This document shows, in pieces, positions 25,586 through 33,107 of a stretch of 64,000 nt of DNA (position 1 is its first letter; every line of letters begins with the position of its first letter). The position numbers were made by a program, and so were the translations under genes. Source of the stretch: Kribbella catacumbae DSM 19601 (GTDB lineage Bacteria; Actinomycetota; Actinomycetes; Propionibacteriales; Kribbellaceae); assembly GCF_000372465.1 (NCBI RefSeq), contig NZ_AQUZ01000046.1:1-64000 (forward strand), read 5' to 3'. The notes beneath the pieces were generated by a model. That model had not been told where the DNA came from. It ran no database searches and saw only the letters and a list, made by a program, of their open reading frames with translations.

Positions 25586-27373
25586 ATGCGCCGCCTCCCC
25601 CGCGCGCTGCTTCCGCTTGCCCTCGCTGCCGGTCTGCTCGGCCAGACGCTCGTCGCCATCCCCGCCGGTGCCGGGCGGGGCCGCGAGTTCGACGTCCAGG
25701 CCCACCGTGGCGGTCTCGGGCTGACCGTGGAGAGCACGATCGCCTCCTTCTCGCACGGCCTCGAGATCGGCGTCAGCACGCTCGAGCTCGACGTCCAGAT
25801 CACCGAGGACGGCTACGCGGTCGTCACCCACGATCGCAAGGTGTCCGGCAGCAAATGCAAGGACACCGCGCCCTACACGCCCGGCGACCCGGAGTACCCG
25901 TACGTCGGGAAGTTCATCAAGACGCTGAGCCTGAAGCAGGTCAAGCAACTCGACTGTGGCTCGCTGACCCAGCCCGCGCATCCCGGCCAGACGCCCGATC
26001 CGGGCGCCCGGATGCCCGAGCTGCGGGACGTCTTCGACCTGGTCCACCGGTTCAAGGCGAACAAGGTCAAGCTGAACATCGAGACCAAGGTCGAGGCGGG
26101 CGCGCCGAGCGAGACCGCGCCGCGCGAGCAGTTCGTCCAGGTGGTCGCCGAGGAGATCCGCAAGGCCCGGATCAGCCGTCAGGTGACGATCCAGAGCTTC
26201 GACTGGGGCGCACTGATGCGGATGCGCGAGGTGGCTCCCGAGCTGCCGATCGTCGCGCTGACGAACCACGACTTCCTGCAGACCGGCCAGCCCGGCAAGT
26301 CGCCGTGGCTGGGTGGGATCGACATCGACGACTTCGGCGGCGATCTGGTGAAGGCGGTCAAGTCCTTCAACGCCAACGCCGTCTCGCCGGTGCACGGGTT
26401 CCCGCAGGACGGAAAGGTGAGCGATCCGGCGTACAGGCCCTATGTCACCGCCGATATGGTCCGCTCGGCTCATCGGGTCGGGATCAAGGTCGTGCCGTGG
26501 ACGGTCAACGACCAGGCCACCATGCAGTCGCTGGTCGACAAGGGCGTCGACGGCATCATCTCGGACTACCCGGATCGGGTGCGGACGGTCGCCCGCGAGA
26601 ACGGGTTCCGGCTGCCGATCGCGTACGACGCACCGGCGATACGCGCGCTTCCGGCAGCGCACGCTCACAACGACTACGAGCACCGGCGGCCGCTGCAGGA
26701 CGCGCTCGACCGTGGCTTCAACAGTGTCGAGGCGGACGTCTGGCTGGTCGACGGTGAGCTACGCGTCGCGCACGACCTGAAGGACGCAGTACCGGGTCGC
26801 AACCTCGAGAGCCTCTACCTGAAGCCGCTTGAGCAACAGGTCCGGGAGAATCACGGCCAGGTCTATCGGCGTGGCCGCGACTTCCAGTTGCTGATCGACA
26901 TCAAGAGCGATGGGCCGACCACCTACGCGGCGATCGACAAGGCGCTGCGGAAGTACCGCGGCATCAGCACGATCTTCGCCGACGGACGCGCCTACCGCGG
27001 AGCAGTCACCTCGGTGATCAGCGGCAACCGTCCACTCGACGTACTGAAGGCACAGAAGGTCCGGTACGCCGGGTACGACGGCCGGCTCACCGACCTGACC
27101 TCCAAGATGCCGGCCTCGCTGATGCCGCTGGTGAGCGACAACTGGACGAAGAACTTCACCTGGACCGGCGTCGGCCCGTTCCCGGCGAACGAGCGAGCCA
27201 AGCTGCACGAGATCGTCACCACCGCCCACCACGCCGGCTACCGCGTCCGCTTCTGGGCAACCCCGGACACCCCGGGCGCCGCCCGAGAGGCCGTCTGGTC
27301 CGAACTCACCGCAGCCGGCGTCGACCACCTCAACACCGACGACCTCCACGGCCTGGAGGACTTCCTGCGCTAG
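25586..27373 (+). CDS. Secreted glycerophosphodiester phosphodiesterase with two GDPD-like domains
   Basis: The 595-residue protein has a signal peptide (MRRLPRALLPLALAAGLLGQTLVAIPAGAG). The first GDPD barrel (residues ~33-345) has VQAHRGGLGLTVESTIASF, TLELDVQITEDGYAVVTHD, LNIETKVEAGAP and WTVNDQATMQSLVDKGVDGIISDYPDRV. A second, more divergent barrel (from ~353) has AHAHNDYEHRRPLQDALDRGFNSVEADVWLVDGELRVAHDL, like eukaryotic AIM6-type or PI-PLC-like proteins. Each barrel retains the paired acidic residues and histidine for metal-assisted cleavage. It would release glycerol-3-phosphate from extracellular phosphodiesters such as teichoic-acid or lipid fragments. Confidence 0.88.
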   Translation: MRRLPRALLPLALAAGLLGQTLVAIPAGAGRGREFDVQAHRGGLGLTVESTIASFSHGLEIGVSTLELDVQITEDGYAVVTHDRKVSGSKCKDTAPYTPGDPEYPYVGKFIKTLSLKQVKQLDCGSLTQPAHPGQTPDPGARMPELRDVFDLVHRFKANKVKLNIETKVEAGAPSETAPREQFVQVVAEEIRKARISRQVTIQSFDWGALMRMREVAPELPIVALTNHDFLQTGQPGKSPWLGGIDIDDFGGDLVKAVKSFNANAVSPVHGFPQDGKVSDPAYRPYVTADMVRSAHRVGIKVVPWTVNDQATMQSLVDKGVDGIISDYPDRVRTVARENGFRLPIAYDAPAIRALPAAHAHNDYEHRRPLQDALDRGFNSVEADVWLVDGELRVAHDLKDAVPGRNLESLYLKPLEQQVRENHGQVYRRGRDFQLLIDIKSDGPTTYAAIDKALRKYRGISTIFADGRAYRGAVTSVISGNRPLDVLKAQKVRYAGYDGRLTDLTSKMPASLMPLVSDNWTKNFTWTGVGPFPANERAKLHEIVTTAHHAGYRVRFWATPDTPGAAREAVWSELTAAGVDHLNTDDLHGLEDFLR

Positions 27374-27384
27374 CCGCAACCACC

Positions 27385-27468
27385 TGATCATTCGCCCCCT
27401 TTTGCCCCTCCAGCAGACCCTTCGGCGCTCTGCTCAGGTGACGAGGGTCAAAAGGGGGCGAATGATCA
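27385..27468. terminator. Bidirectional terminator-like inverted repeat
   Basis: TGATCATTCGCCCCCTTTTG (27385-27404) is the exact reverse complement of 27449-27468. Pairing extends inward by five more matches after one mismatch. It lies between the convergent GDPD gene (ends 27373) and the carboxylate-amine ligase gene (ends 27649), so it can serve both. Confidence 0.75.
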
Positions 27469-27640
27469 ACTAGTAGCGTGTCGCGTCAAAAGCTTGGGTG
27501 ATTGCGGCGTCCAGGTGCGTGCATCGCGGTGGCGGAGGAGCGGCATCGATGCTTTCCATCGTTGCCGTTTCTCCGCTGCCGCGAGGTGCGTGCCTGGGCG
27601 CCGCAAGCGCCAAGATTTTGGCGCGACACGCTACTAGTTG
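27467..27640. repeat. 174-nt near-perfect palindrome
   Basis: Reading inward from 27467 and, as complement, from 27640, both sides start CAACTAGTAGCGTGTCGCG and continue with CAAAA..CTTGG, TTGCGGCG.CCAGG, TCGCGG and CGGC, down to a loop at about 27550. There are roughly fifteen differences and a 2-nt gap over ~87 positions. It contains no plausible gene. It sits immediately beside the 27385-27468 terminator and 8 nt from the next stop codon. It could be a terminator, a bacterial interspersed element or a MITE-like remnant. Confidence 0.8.
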
Positions 27641-27648
27641 GGTGGCCG

Positions 27649-28704
27649 TCAGTCGGCGACGGCGGTCAGGGCGACGATGTCTTGGCCGGCTGCGAAGGCC
27701 TTGCGTTGCTTGACGGCTCCGTTGCCATCCCGGAGTACTCGCTGGATGGTTTCGGCGACCATGTCCGCTTCTTCCAGCTGTTCGAGTGCCTGGAAGACGT
27801 GCCTTTGCAGCAAGCCGAGGAGCTCGGCCATTGGTAGTGGCCGGGCTCTCAGGACATCCAGGCCATTACCGGTGATGCCATCACGGGCCGCCAGCCAGTA
27901 CGCCGCTCGTAGTACGGCCGGCTCGAGCTTCGGGCCGAGGCCGCCGTCGGCCAAACCCGTCATCACCAGCGCGCGGATGAGGGTCGCCAGCAGCACTGTC
28001 TCGTCGACGGTCAGCGGAATGTCGCTGACCCGTACCTCAACCGTCGGCAGGTGGCTGGACGGCCGGACATCCCAATAGACCATCCGCTCGTCCATGATGG
28101 CGCCGGTCGCGATGTGCATGGCGACCAGGGCGTCATAGTGCTCAGCGGACTCGAAGTACGGGGGTGGGCCCGAGCACGGCCACCGCGACCACATGATCGA
28201 TCGCCAACTGGAGAAGCCGGTGTCCGAGCCAAGGTAGATGGGACTGTTGGCCGTCAGCGCCAGCAAGACCGGCAGCCACGGCCGCACGTGGTTACTGACC
28301 CGAACAGCGGCTTCCTTGTTCGGTACGCCGATGTGCACGTGGCAACCGCAAACGGCCTGCTCGCGCGCCAGCAAGCCGTAGCGGGTCGCTATCTCCTCGT
28401 ACCGCGGCTTGTGGGTCACCAACTGAGCCGCCACCCCACCGGGAGGCGCCGCGATCGCCAGCAACCGCGCACCCTCCTCCGCTGCTGCTTCTGCGAGCTT
28501 TGACCGCGCCCAGCACAGCTGGATCCGCAGCTCCTCAGCCGTCTGGCAGACAGGCGTGTTGATCTCCACCTGGGCCCGGGTCAGTTCCAGCTCGACGTCT
28601 ATACCGTGCGTCCCTGCGGCGACGGCCTTGCTGCGTGGCAAAGGGTTGCCGCCGGCCGAGACCAGTAGCAACTCCTCCTCGACGCCCATGGACGGGTGGC
28701 TCAA
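27649..28704 (-). CDS. Carboxylate-amine ligase of the YbdK/GCS2 type
   Basis: The 351-residue protein has the glutamate-cysteine ligase GCS2 signature near the start (SMGVEEELLLV) and CGCHVHIGVPNKEAAVRVSNHVRPWLP in the middle, the YbdK ATP-dependent carboxylate-amine ligase pattern, followed by EVRVSDIPLTVDETVLLATLIRALV. The enzyme would join an amino acid to an amine or cysteine with ATP, though the physiological substrate is unsure. A strong AGGAGG lies 8 nt before TTG 28704, so that start is preferred over ATG 28689. It is divergent from the HipA-like gene with 77 nt between them. Confidence 0.85.
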   Translation of the reverse strand: MSHPSMGVEEELLLVSAGGNPLPRSKAVAAGTHGIDVELELTRAQVEINTPVCQTAEELRIQLCWARSKLAEAAAEEGARLLAIAAPPGGVAAQLVTHKPRYEEIATRYGLLAREQAVCGCHVHIGVPNKEAAVRVSNHVRPWLPVLLALTANSPIYLGSDTGFSSWRSIMWSRWPCSGPPPYFESAEHYDALVAMHIATGAIMDERMVYWDVRPSSHLPTVEVRVSDIPLTVDETVLLATLIRALVMTGLADGGLGPKLEPAVLRAAYWLAARDGITGNGLDVLRARPLPMAELLGLLQRHVFQALEQLEEADMVAETIQRVLRDGNGAVKQRKAFAAGQDIVALTAVAD

Positions 28705-28781
28705 GGGTTTCTCCTCCTTCTCGCTGCCATCGAGGTACCCGGCGCCATCGGGGTGGAAACCGTGGCACTAGGCTTCGGAGC

Positions 28782-29519
28782 GTGAGTCTGCCGATCGTCA
28801 CAGCAACCAGGTATGTGCTGCCATTGCGTGAAGGTGGTTCGCTGCCCGGTGTTGTCGAAGGCAACGATCTTGGCACCTACGTGCTCAAGTTCCATGGCGC
28901 CGGGCAGGGTCCGAAGGCGCTGGTCGCCGAGGTCATCGTCGGCGAGCTCTTCCGCCGGCTGGGCCTGCGGGTGCCGGAGCTGAAGCTCATGGAGCTCGAT
29001 CCGATGATCGGCAAGTCCGAGCCCGACGAGGAGATCCAGGACCTGCTCCTGCGCAGCGCCGGCCTCAATCTCGCGGTCGACTTCCTGCCCGGCTCCTTCG
29101 GGTACGACGGCTCCAGCGGCAAACCCGACGACGCCACCCTGGCCAAGATCCTCTGGCTCGACGCGTACGTCGCCAACGTGGACCGCTCCTGGCGCAACAC
29201 CAACCTGCTCGTCTGGCACAAGCAACTCTGGCTGATCGACCATGGAGCAGCGTTGTACTTCCACCACTCCTGGATGGCGGCCGAGAAGTTCACCGGCCTG
29301 GCCTACGACGCGCAGGATCACGTGTTCCGGGACGCTGCGCCCGCAGTACCGGCTGCTGATGCCGAGTTGGCGGCAGCGATCACGCCGGACCTGCTGACCG
29401 AAGTGATCGCGTTGGTGCCGGACGAGTGGATCACCGAGGGAGACCGCGAGCGGTACCTCGGCCATCTGACGGCCAGACTCGCCGACCGGTCCGCGTGGCT
29501 GCCGGGTGGTGCGCGGTGA
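28782..29519 (+). CDS. HipA-like kinase-domain protein
   Basis: The 245-residue protein starts at GTG 28782. It has the HipA-like kinase core: YVLKFHGAGQGPKALVAEVIVGELFRRLGLRVPELKLMEL at the nucleotide-binding lobe, LDAYVANVDRSWRNTNLLVW (catalytic loop with Asp and Asn), and LWLIDHGAALYFHH (the DFG-like metal-binding position). It is shorter than true HipA (~440 residues) and no HipB-like partner is present. HipA kinases phosphorylate proteins such as GltX. This short form pairs instead with the DUF3037 gene that it overlaps by 4 nt. Confidence 0.82.
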   Translation: MSLPIVTATRYVLPLREGGSLPGVVEGNDLGTYVLKFHGAGQGPKALVAEVIVGELFRRLGLRVPELKLMELDPMIGKSEPDEEIQDLLLRSAGLNLAVDFLPGSFGYDGSSGKPDDATLAKILWLDAYVANVDRSWRNTNLLVWHKQLWLIDHGAALYFHHSWMAAEKFTGLAYDAQDHVFRDAAPAVPAADAELAAAITPDLLTEVIALVPDEWITEGDRERYLGHLTARLADRSAWLPGGAR

Positions 29520-29896
29520 ATCTGGTGCCCTTCGACTACGTCATCCTGCGCGCGGCACCACGCATCCACCGCGGCGAGTTCGTCAACGTCGGCGCGGTGC
29601 TCTACTGCCGTTCGCTTGACTTCCTCGGCGCCTCCTGGGACGTCGACCCGCTCCGGCTGCGAGCACTCGACCCAGCGGTCGACGTGGACGTCGTGTGCGC
29701 GTCCCTGGAGCACCTCCGCGCGATCTGCGCGGGCGACCCGGAGGGTGGCCCGGCAGCCGCCACCCGGATCGGCGAACGCTTCCGCTGGCTCGCGGCACCA
29801 CGCAGTACGGTCGTCCACCCGGGCCCGATCCACAGTGGGCTCACCAACGACCCCGCCGCGGACCTGGACCGGTTGGTCGACGCCTTCGTGCGTTAG
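29516..29896 (+). CDS. DUF3037-type small protein, partner of the HipA-like kinase
   Basis: The 126-residue protein from GTG 29516 reads [42 protein letters not shown], characteristic of the DUF3037 family. It ends [14 protein letters not shown] overlaps the kinase stop in a GTGA junction, so the two are coupled. Its function is unknown; it may be an antitoxin, cofactor or substrate of the kinase. Its last four bases overlap the convergent phosphoglucomutase stop. Confidence 0.8.
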   Translation: MNLVPFDYVILRAAPRIHRGEFVNVGAVLYCRSLDFLGASWDVDPLRLRALDPAVDVDVVCASLEHLRAICAGDPEGGPAAATRIGERFRWLAAPRSTVVHPGPIHSGLTNDPAADLDRLVDAFVR

Positions 29897-31515
29897 GCCA
29901 GCGCCGCCGACACCACGTCGCGGGCCTCGGCGAAGACATCGGCGAGGTGGTCCTCACCCTTGAACGACTCGCCGTAGATCTTGTACAGGTCCTCGGTCCC
30001 GGACGGCCGCGCGGCAAACCAGGCCGACTCCGTGGTGACCTTGAGCCCACCGATCGCCGCGCCGTTGCCGGGCGCGCTCGTCAGCCGGTCGAGGATCGGC
30101 TCGCCGGCCAACTCGGTCGCGGTCACGGCGTCGGCCGACAGCGCGGCCAGCTTGGCCTTCTCCTCGCGACTGGCCGGCGCGTCCACCCGGCTGTACGCCG
30201 ATGCGCCGAACTTCGCCACCAACTTGGCGTGCGCCTGCGACGGCGTCTCGCCGGTCACCGCCGTGATCTCGCTGGCCAGCAGCGCGAGCAGGATGCCGTC
30301 CTTGTCCGTCGTCCAGACCGTGCCGTCGAAGCGCAGGAAGCTCGCGCCCGCGGACTCCTCGCCGCCGAAGCCGACCGACCCGTCGATCAGGCCGGGCACG
30401 AACCACTTGAACCCGACCGGTACCTCCCAGAGCCGGCGGCCGAGGTCGCCGACCACGCGGTCGATCAGCGACGACGACACCAGCGTCTTGCCGACTGCGA
30501 CCTCAGGACCCCATTGCCGGTTCGCGAACAGGTAGGAGATCGCCGCGGCCAGGTAGTGGTTCGGGTTCATCAGGCCCGCGTCGGGCGTGACGATGCCGTG
30601 CCGGTCGGAGTCCGCGTCGTTGCCCGTCGCGACGTCGTAGCGGTCCTTCTGGGCGACCAGCGAGGCCATCGCGTACGGCGACGAGCAGTCCATCCGGATC
30701 TTGCCGTCGTGGTCGAGCGTCATGAACGACCAGGCCGGGTCGACCCGCGGGTTCACCACGGTCAGGTCGAGGCGGTGCCGCTCGGCGATCGCGGCCCAGT
30801 AGTCCACGCTCGCGCCGCCCAGAGGGTCGGCGCCGATCCGGACTCCGGCGGTCCGGATCGCGTCGAGGTTGAGCACGGAGGGCAGATCGTCGACATAGTG
30901 CCCGAGGAAGTCGTACTCCCCCACTTGGGCCCGCGCCGCCTCGAACGGCGTACGGCGGACTTCGCGGTTGCCACCGGCGATCAGCTCGTTCGCGCGGGCG
31001 GCGATCCAGCCGGTCGCGTCGGAGTCCGCCGGACCACCGTGTGGCGGGTTGTACTTGATGCCGCCGTCACGCGGCGGGTTGTGGCTCGGCGTGATGACGA
31101 TGCCGTCGGCACCCGCACCCGCCCCGCGGTTGAGCCGCAGGATCGCATGCGACACGGCAGGGGTCGGCGTCAGCCGGTCCGCGCTGTCCACCAGGGTCTG
31201 CACGTTGTTGCCGGCCAGTACTTCGAGCACAGTCCGCCAGGCGGGCTCCGAGAGGCCGTGGCTGTCGCGCCCGACCAGGAGCGGCCCGGTCGTCCCCTCC
31301 CCCGCGCGGTACTCGCAGACCGCCTGCGTGATGGCCAGGATGTGCGCCTCGTTGAAGGCACCGTCGAGGGACGAACCGCGATGGCCCGACGTACCGAAGA
31401 CGACCTTCTGGGCGGGGTTCTCGACGTCCGGCGTGATCCCCTCGTACGCCGCGAGCAGCGCGTCGACGTCGACGAGATCCTCGGGCTGAGCGGGCTGACC
31501 TGCGCGTGGGTGCAT
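29893..31515 (-). CDS. pgm: Alpha-D-glucose phosphate-specific phosphoglucomutase
   Basis: The 540-residue enzyme interconverts glucose-1-phosphate and glucose-6-phosphate. It begins [21 protein letters not shown], close to E. coli Pgm. It has the phosphoserine loop [21 protein letters not shown], the Mg site [12 protein letters not shown], the sugar loop [14 protein letters not shown] and the phosphate-binding [16 protein letters not shown]. Length matches the family (~545). ATG 31515 is preferred; eleven more codons upstream are open but not conserved in type. Confidence 0.95.
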   Translation of the reverse strand: MHPRAGQPAQPEDLVDVDALLAAYEGITPDVENPAQKVVFGTSGHRGSSLDGAFNEAHILAITQAVCEYRAGEGTTGPLLVGRDSHGLSEPAWRTVLEVLAGNNVQTLVDSADRLTPTPAVSHAILRLNRGAGAGADGIVITPSHNPPRDGGIKYNPPHGGPADSDATGWIAARANELIAGGNREVRRTPFEAARAQVGEYDFLGHYVDDLPSVLNLDAIRTAGVRIGADPLGGASVDYWAAIAERHRLDLTVVNPRVDPAWSFMTLDHDGKIRMDCSSPYAMASLVAQKDRYDVATGNDADSDRHGIVTPDAGLMNPNHYLAAAISYLFANRQWGPEVAVGKTLVSSSLIDRVVGDLGRRLWEVPVGFKWFVPGLIDGSVGFGGEESAGASFLRFDGTVWTTDKDGILLALLASEITAVTGETPSQAHAKLVAKFGASAYSRVDAPASREEKAKLAALSADAVTATELAGEPILDRLTSAPGNGAAIGGLKVTTESAWFAARPSGTEDLYKIYGESFKGEDHLADVFAEARDVVSAALA

Positions 31516-31578
31516 GTGCACATGCAACAAGCCTTCGGCGCCGATCACAACTCCACCCGTGGCGCGTCTCGCCCGCCG

Positions 31579-33084
31579 TTAGCTCGCGTAGGGGGTGAGG
31601 AGTTGATCTACTGGCGCGTAGTCATCGGTGAGCAAGGGGGCATCGCCGATGAACTTCCGGATGGCCGCCGGGTCGTCGAGATAGCCGTCGTCGTCGCCGT
31701 ACCGCTTGCGGATCGCCGTACCGGGCAGTGGCTGGTCGGCCGCCACCAGGATGAAGTTGCCGCCGGTCCGTCCGGCCAGCTCGGACGGCTCCGCGATCAC
31801 GCCGACGTACGGGAATTCCGCCGCGACCGTGCGGATTTCGGCCTTGAGGAACGACTGCGGGCCGAAGTCGATGATGTTCGCGATGTAGAGCCCGTTCGGC
31901 TTGAGTACTCGCCGGATGTCCGCGACGATCTCGCGGGTGGTCAGATGCCACGGGACCGCGACGCCGCCGAACGCATCCATCACGATCAGGTCCCGGCTGT
32001 CCGCCTGCTCGGACCGGATGCCGAGCCGCCCGTCGCGGATCTGCAGATCGAGGTCCGGACCTGGCCTGGCACCGAGCTCGGCTTTGTCGAGCTCGATCAC
32101 GCCGGAGTCGATCTCGTAGACCTTGTTCTCGGTCCCCGGCCTGGTCGCCGTCAGGTAGTGCGGCATCGTGAGGCCGCCACCGCCGATGTGCAGCACCTCC
32201 AGAGGGGACTTGTCCGGCCATCTGGTCTCGATCGCGGTCGCGAAGTTCTTCGCGTAGTCGTATTCGAGGTAGGTCGGGTCGTCGAGGTCGACGTAGGAGT
32301 GGCGGAGCTGGTCGAGGTAGAGCACGCGACCGCTCGCCCGCTCTGGGTCTCTCTCGATCCGCGCGCAGTGGTACGCCGTCTCGACCTCACAGGGCCGCGG
32401 CGCGACCACGGTGAGGCCGGTGCCGATCAGCGCCAGGGCCAAGGGCCGGGCCGCTGCCTTCAGGCCGCGGAAGAAAATCGTCAGGACGGCCCCCGCGGCG
32501 ACCAGCAGGCCGCCGAGGCACAAGACGATCGTGCTGGTCGGGATCTTGGCCACGAACACGAAGCCGGTCAGGACCGTACCCGCGATCGCGCCGACCGTCG
32601 CGAAGGCGGACAACCGGCCGACCACCGTCCCGGTCTTGGCCAGCGTCGACAACCTGAGCTTGGTCACCATCGGCGTCACCGCGGCCAGCAGCGAAGCAGG
32701 CAGGAACAGAGCCACGGCGAGCGCCAGGAAGACCGCATCGGCGCCGCCCCCGCGAACTGCCTCGCCCGTCCACCGCACCACCGGCAGAATCAGCAACACC
32801 AACGCACCGGCCAGCACAACCATCGGCCCGAGCGTCCGCGTAGGCGGCATCGCGTCAGCAAGCCGCCCACCCATCGCGGCCCCCGTGGCAATCGCCGCCA
32901 AGGCCACACCGATCACCGCGGTGTTGGTCTCCAACGTCAGCCCCAGATATGGCGCGACCAGTCGCAACGCGACCAGCTCCAGCACCATCACAGCCGCGGA
33001 ACTCCCGAACGCCAGGGCGATCGCGACCTTGTCGTTAACCACTCTGCCTGGCGCTTCCCGGGCAACGTCCTCCACAGCATTCAC
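31579..33084 (-). CDS. Membrane-anchored spermidine-synthase-like protein
   Basis: The 501-residue protein has several N-terminal membrane helices (residues ~20-240: IALAFGSSAAVMVLELVALRLVAPYLG, VFLALAVALFLPASLLAAVTP, IAGTVLTGFVFVAKI). A soluble Rossmann methyltransferase-like domain follows, with VLHIGGGGLTMPHYLTATRPGTENKVYEID and RDLIVMDAFGG. This is the fused MFS/spermidine-synthase architecture common in actinobacteria. Polyamine synthase activity is not certain for such proteins. It is followed at 64 nt by pgm on the same strand. Confidence 0.85.
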   Translation of the reverse strand: MNAVEDVAREAPGRVVNDKVAIALAFGSSAAVMVLELVALRLVAPYLGLTLETNTAVIGVALAAIATGAAMGGRLADAMPPTRTLGPMVVLAGALVLLILPVVRWTGEAVRGGGADAVFLALAVALFLPASLLAAVTPMVTKLRLSTLAKTGTVVGRLSAFATVGAIAGTVLTGFVFVAKIPTSTIVLCLGGLLVAAGAVLTIFFRGLKAAARPLALALIGTGLTVVAPRPCEVETAYHCARIERDPERASGRVLYLDQLRHSYVDLDDPTYLEYDYAKNFATAIETRWPDKSPLEVLHIGGGGLTMPHYLTATRPGTENKVYEIDSGVIELDKAELGARPGPDLDLQIRDGRLGIRSEQADSRDLIVMDAFGGVAVPWHLTTREIVADIRRVLKPNGLYIANIIDFGPQSFLKAEIRTVAAEFPYVGVIAEPSELAGRTGGNFILVAADQPLPGTAIRKRYGDDDGYLDDPAAIRKFIGDAPLLTDDYAPVDQLLTPYAS

Positions 33085-33107
33085 CGCGCCACCTTACCGA
33101 TGGCCAC

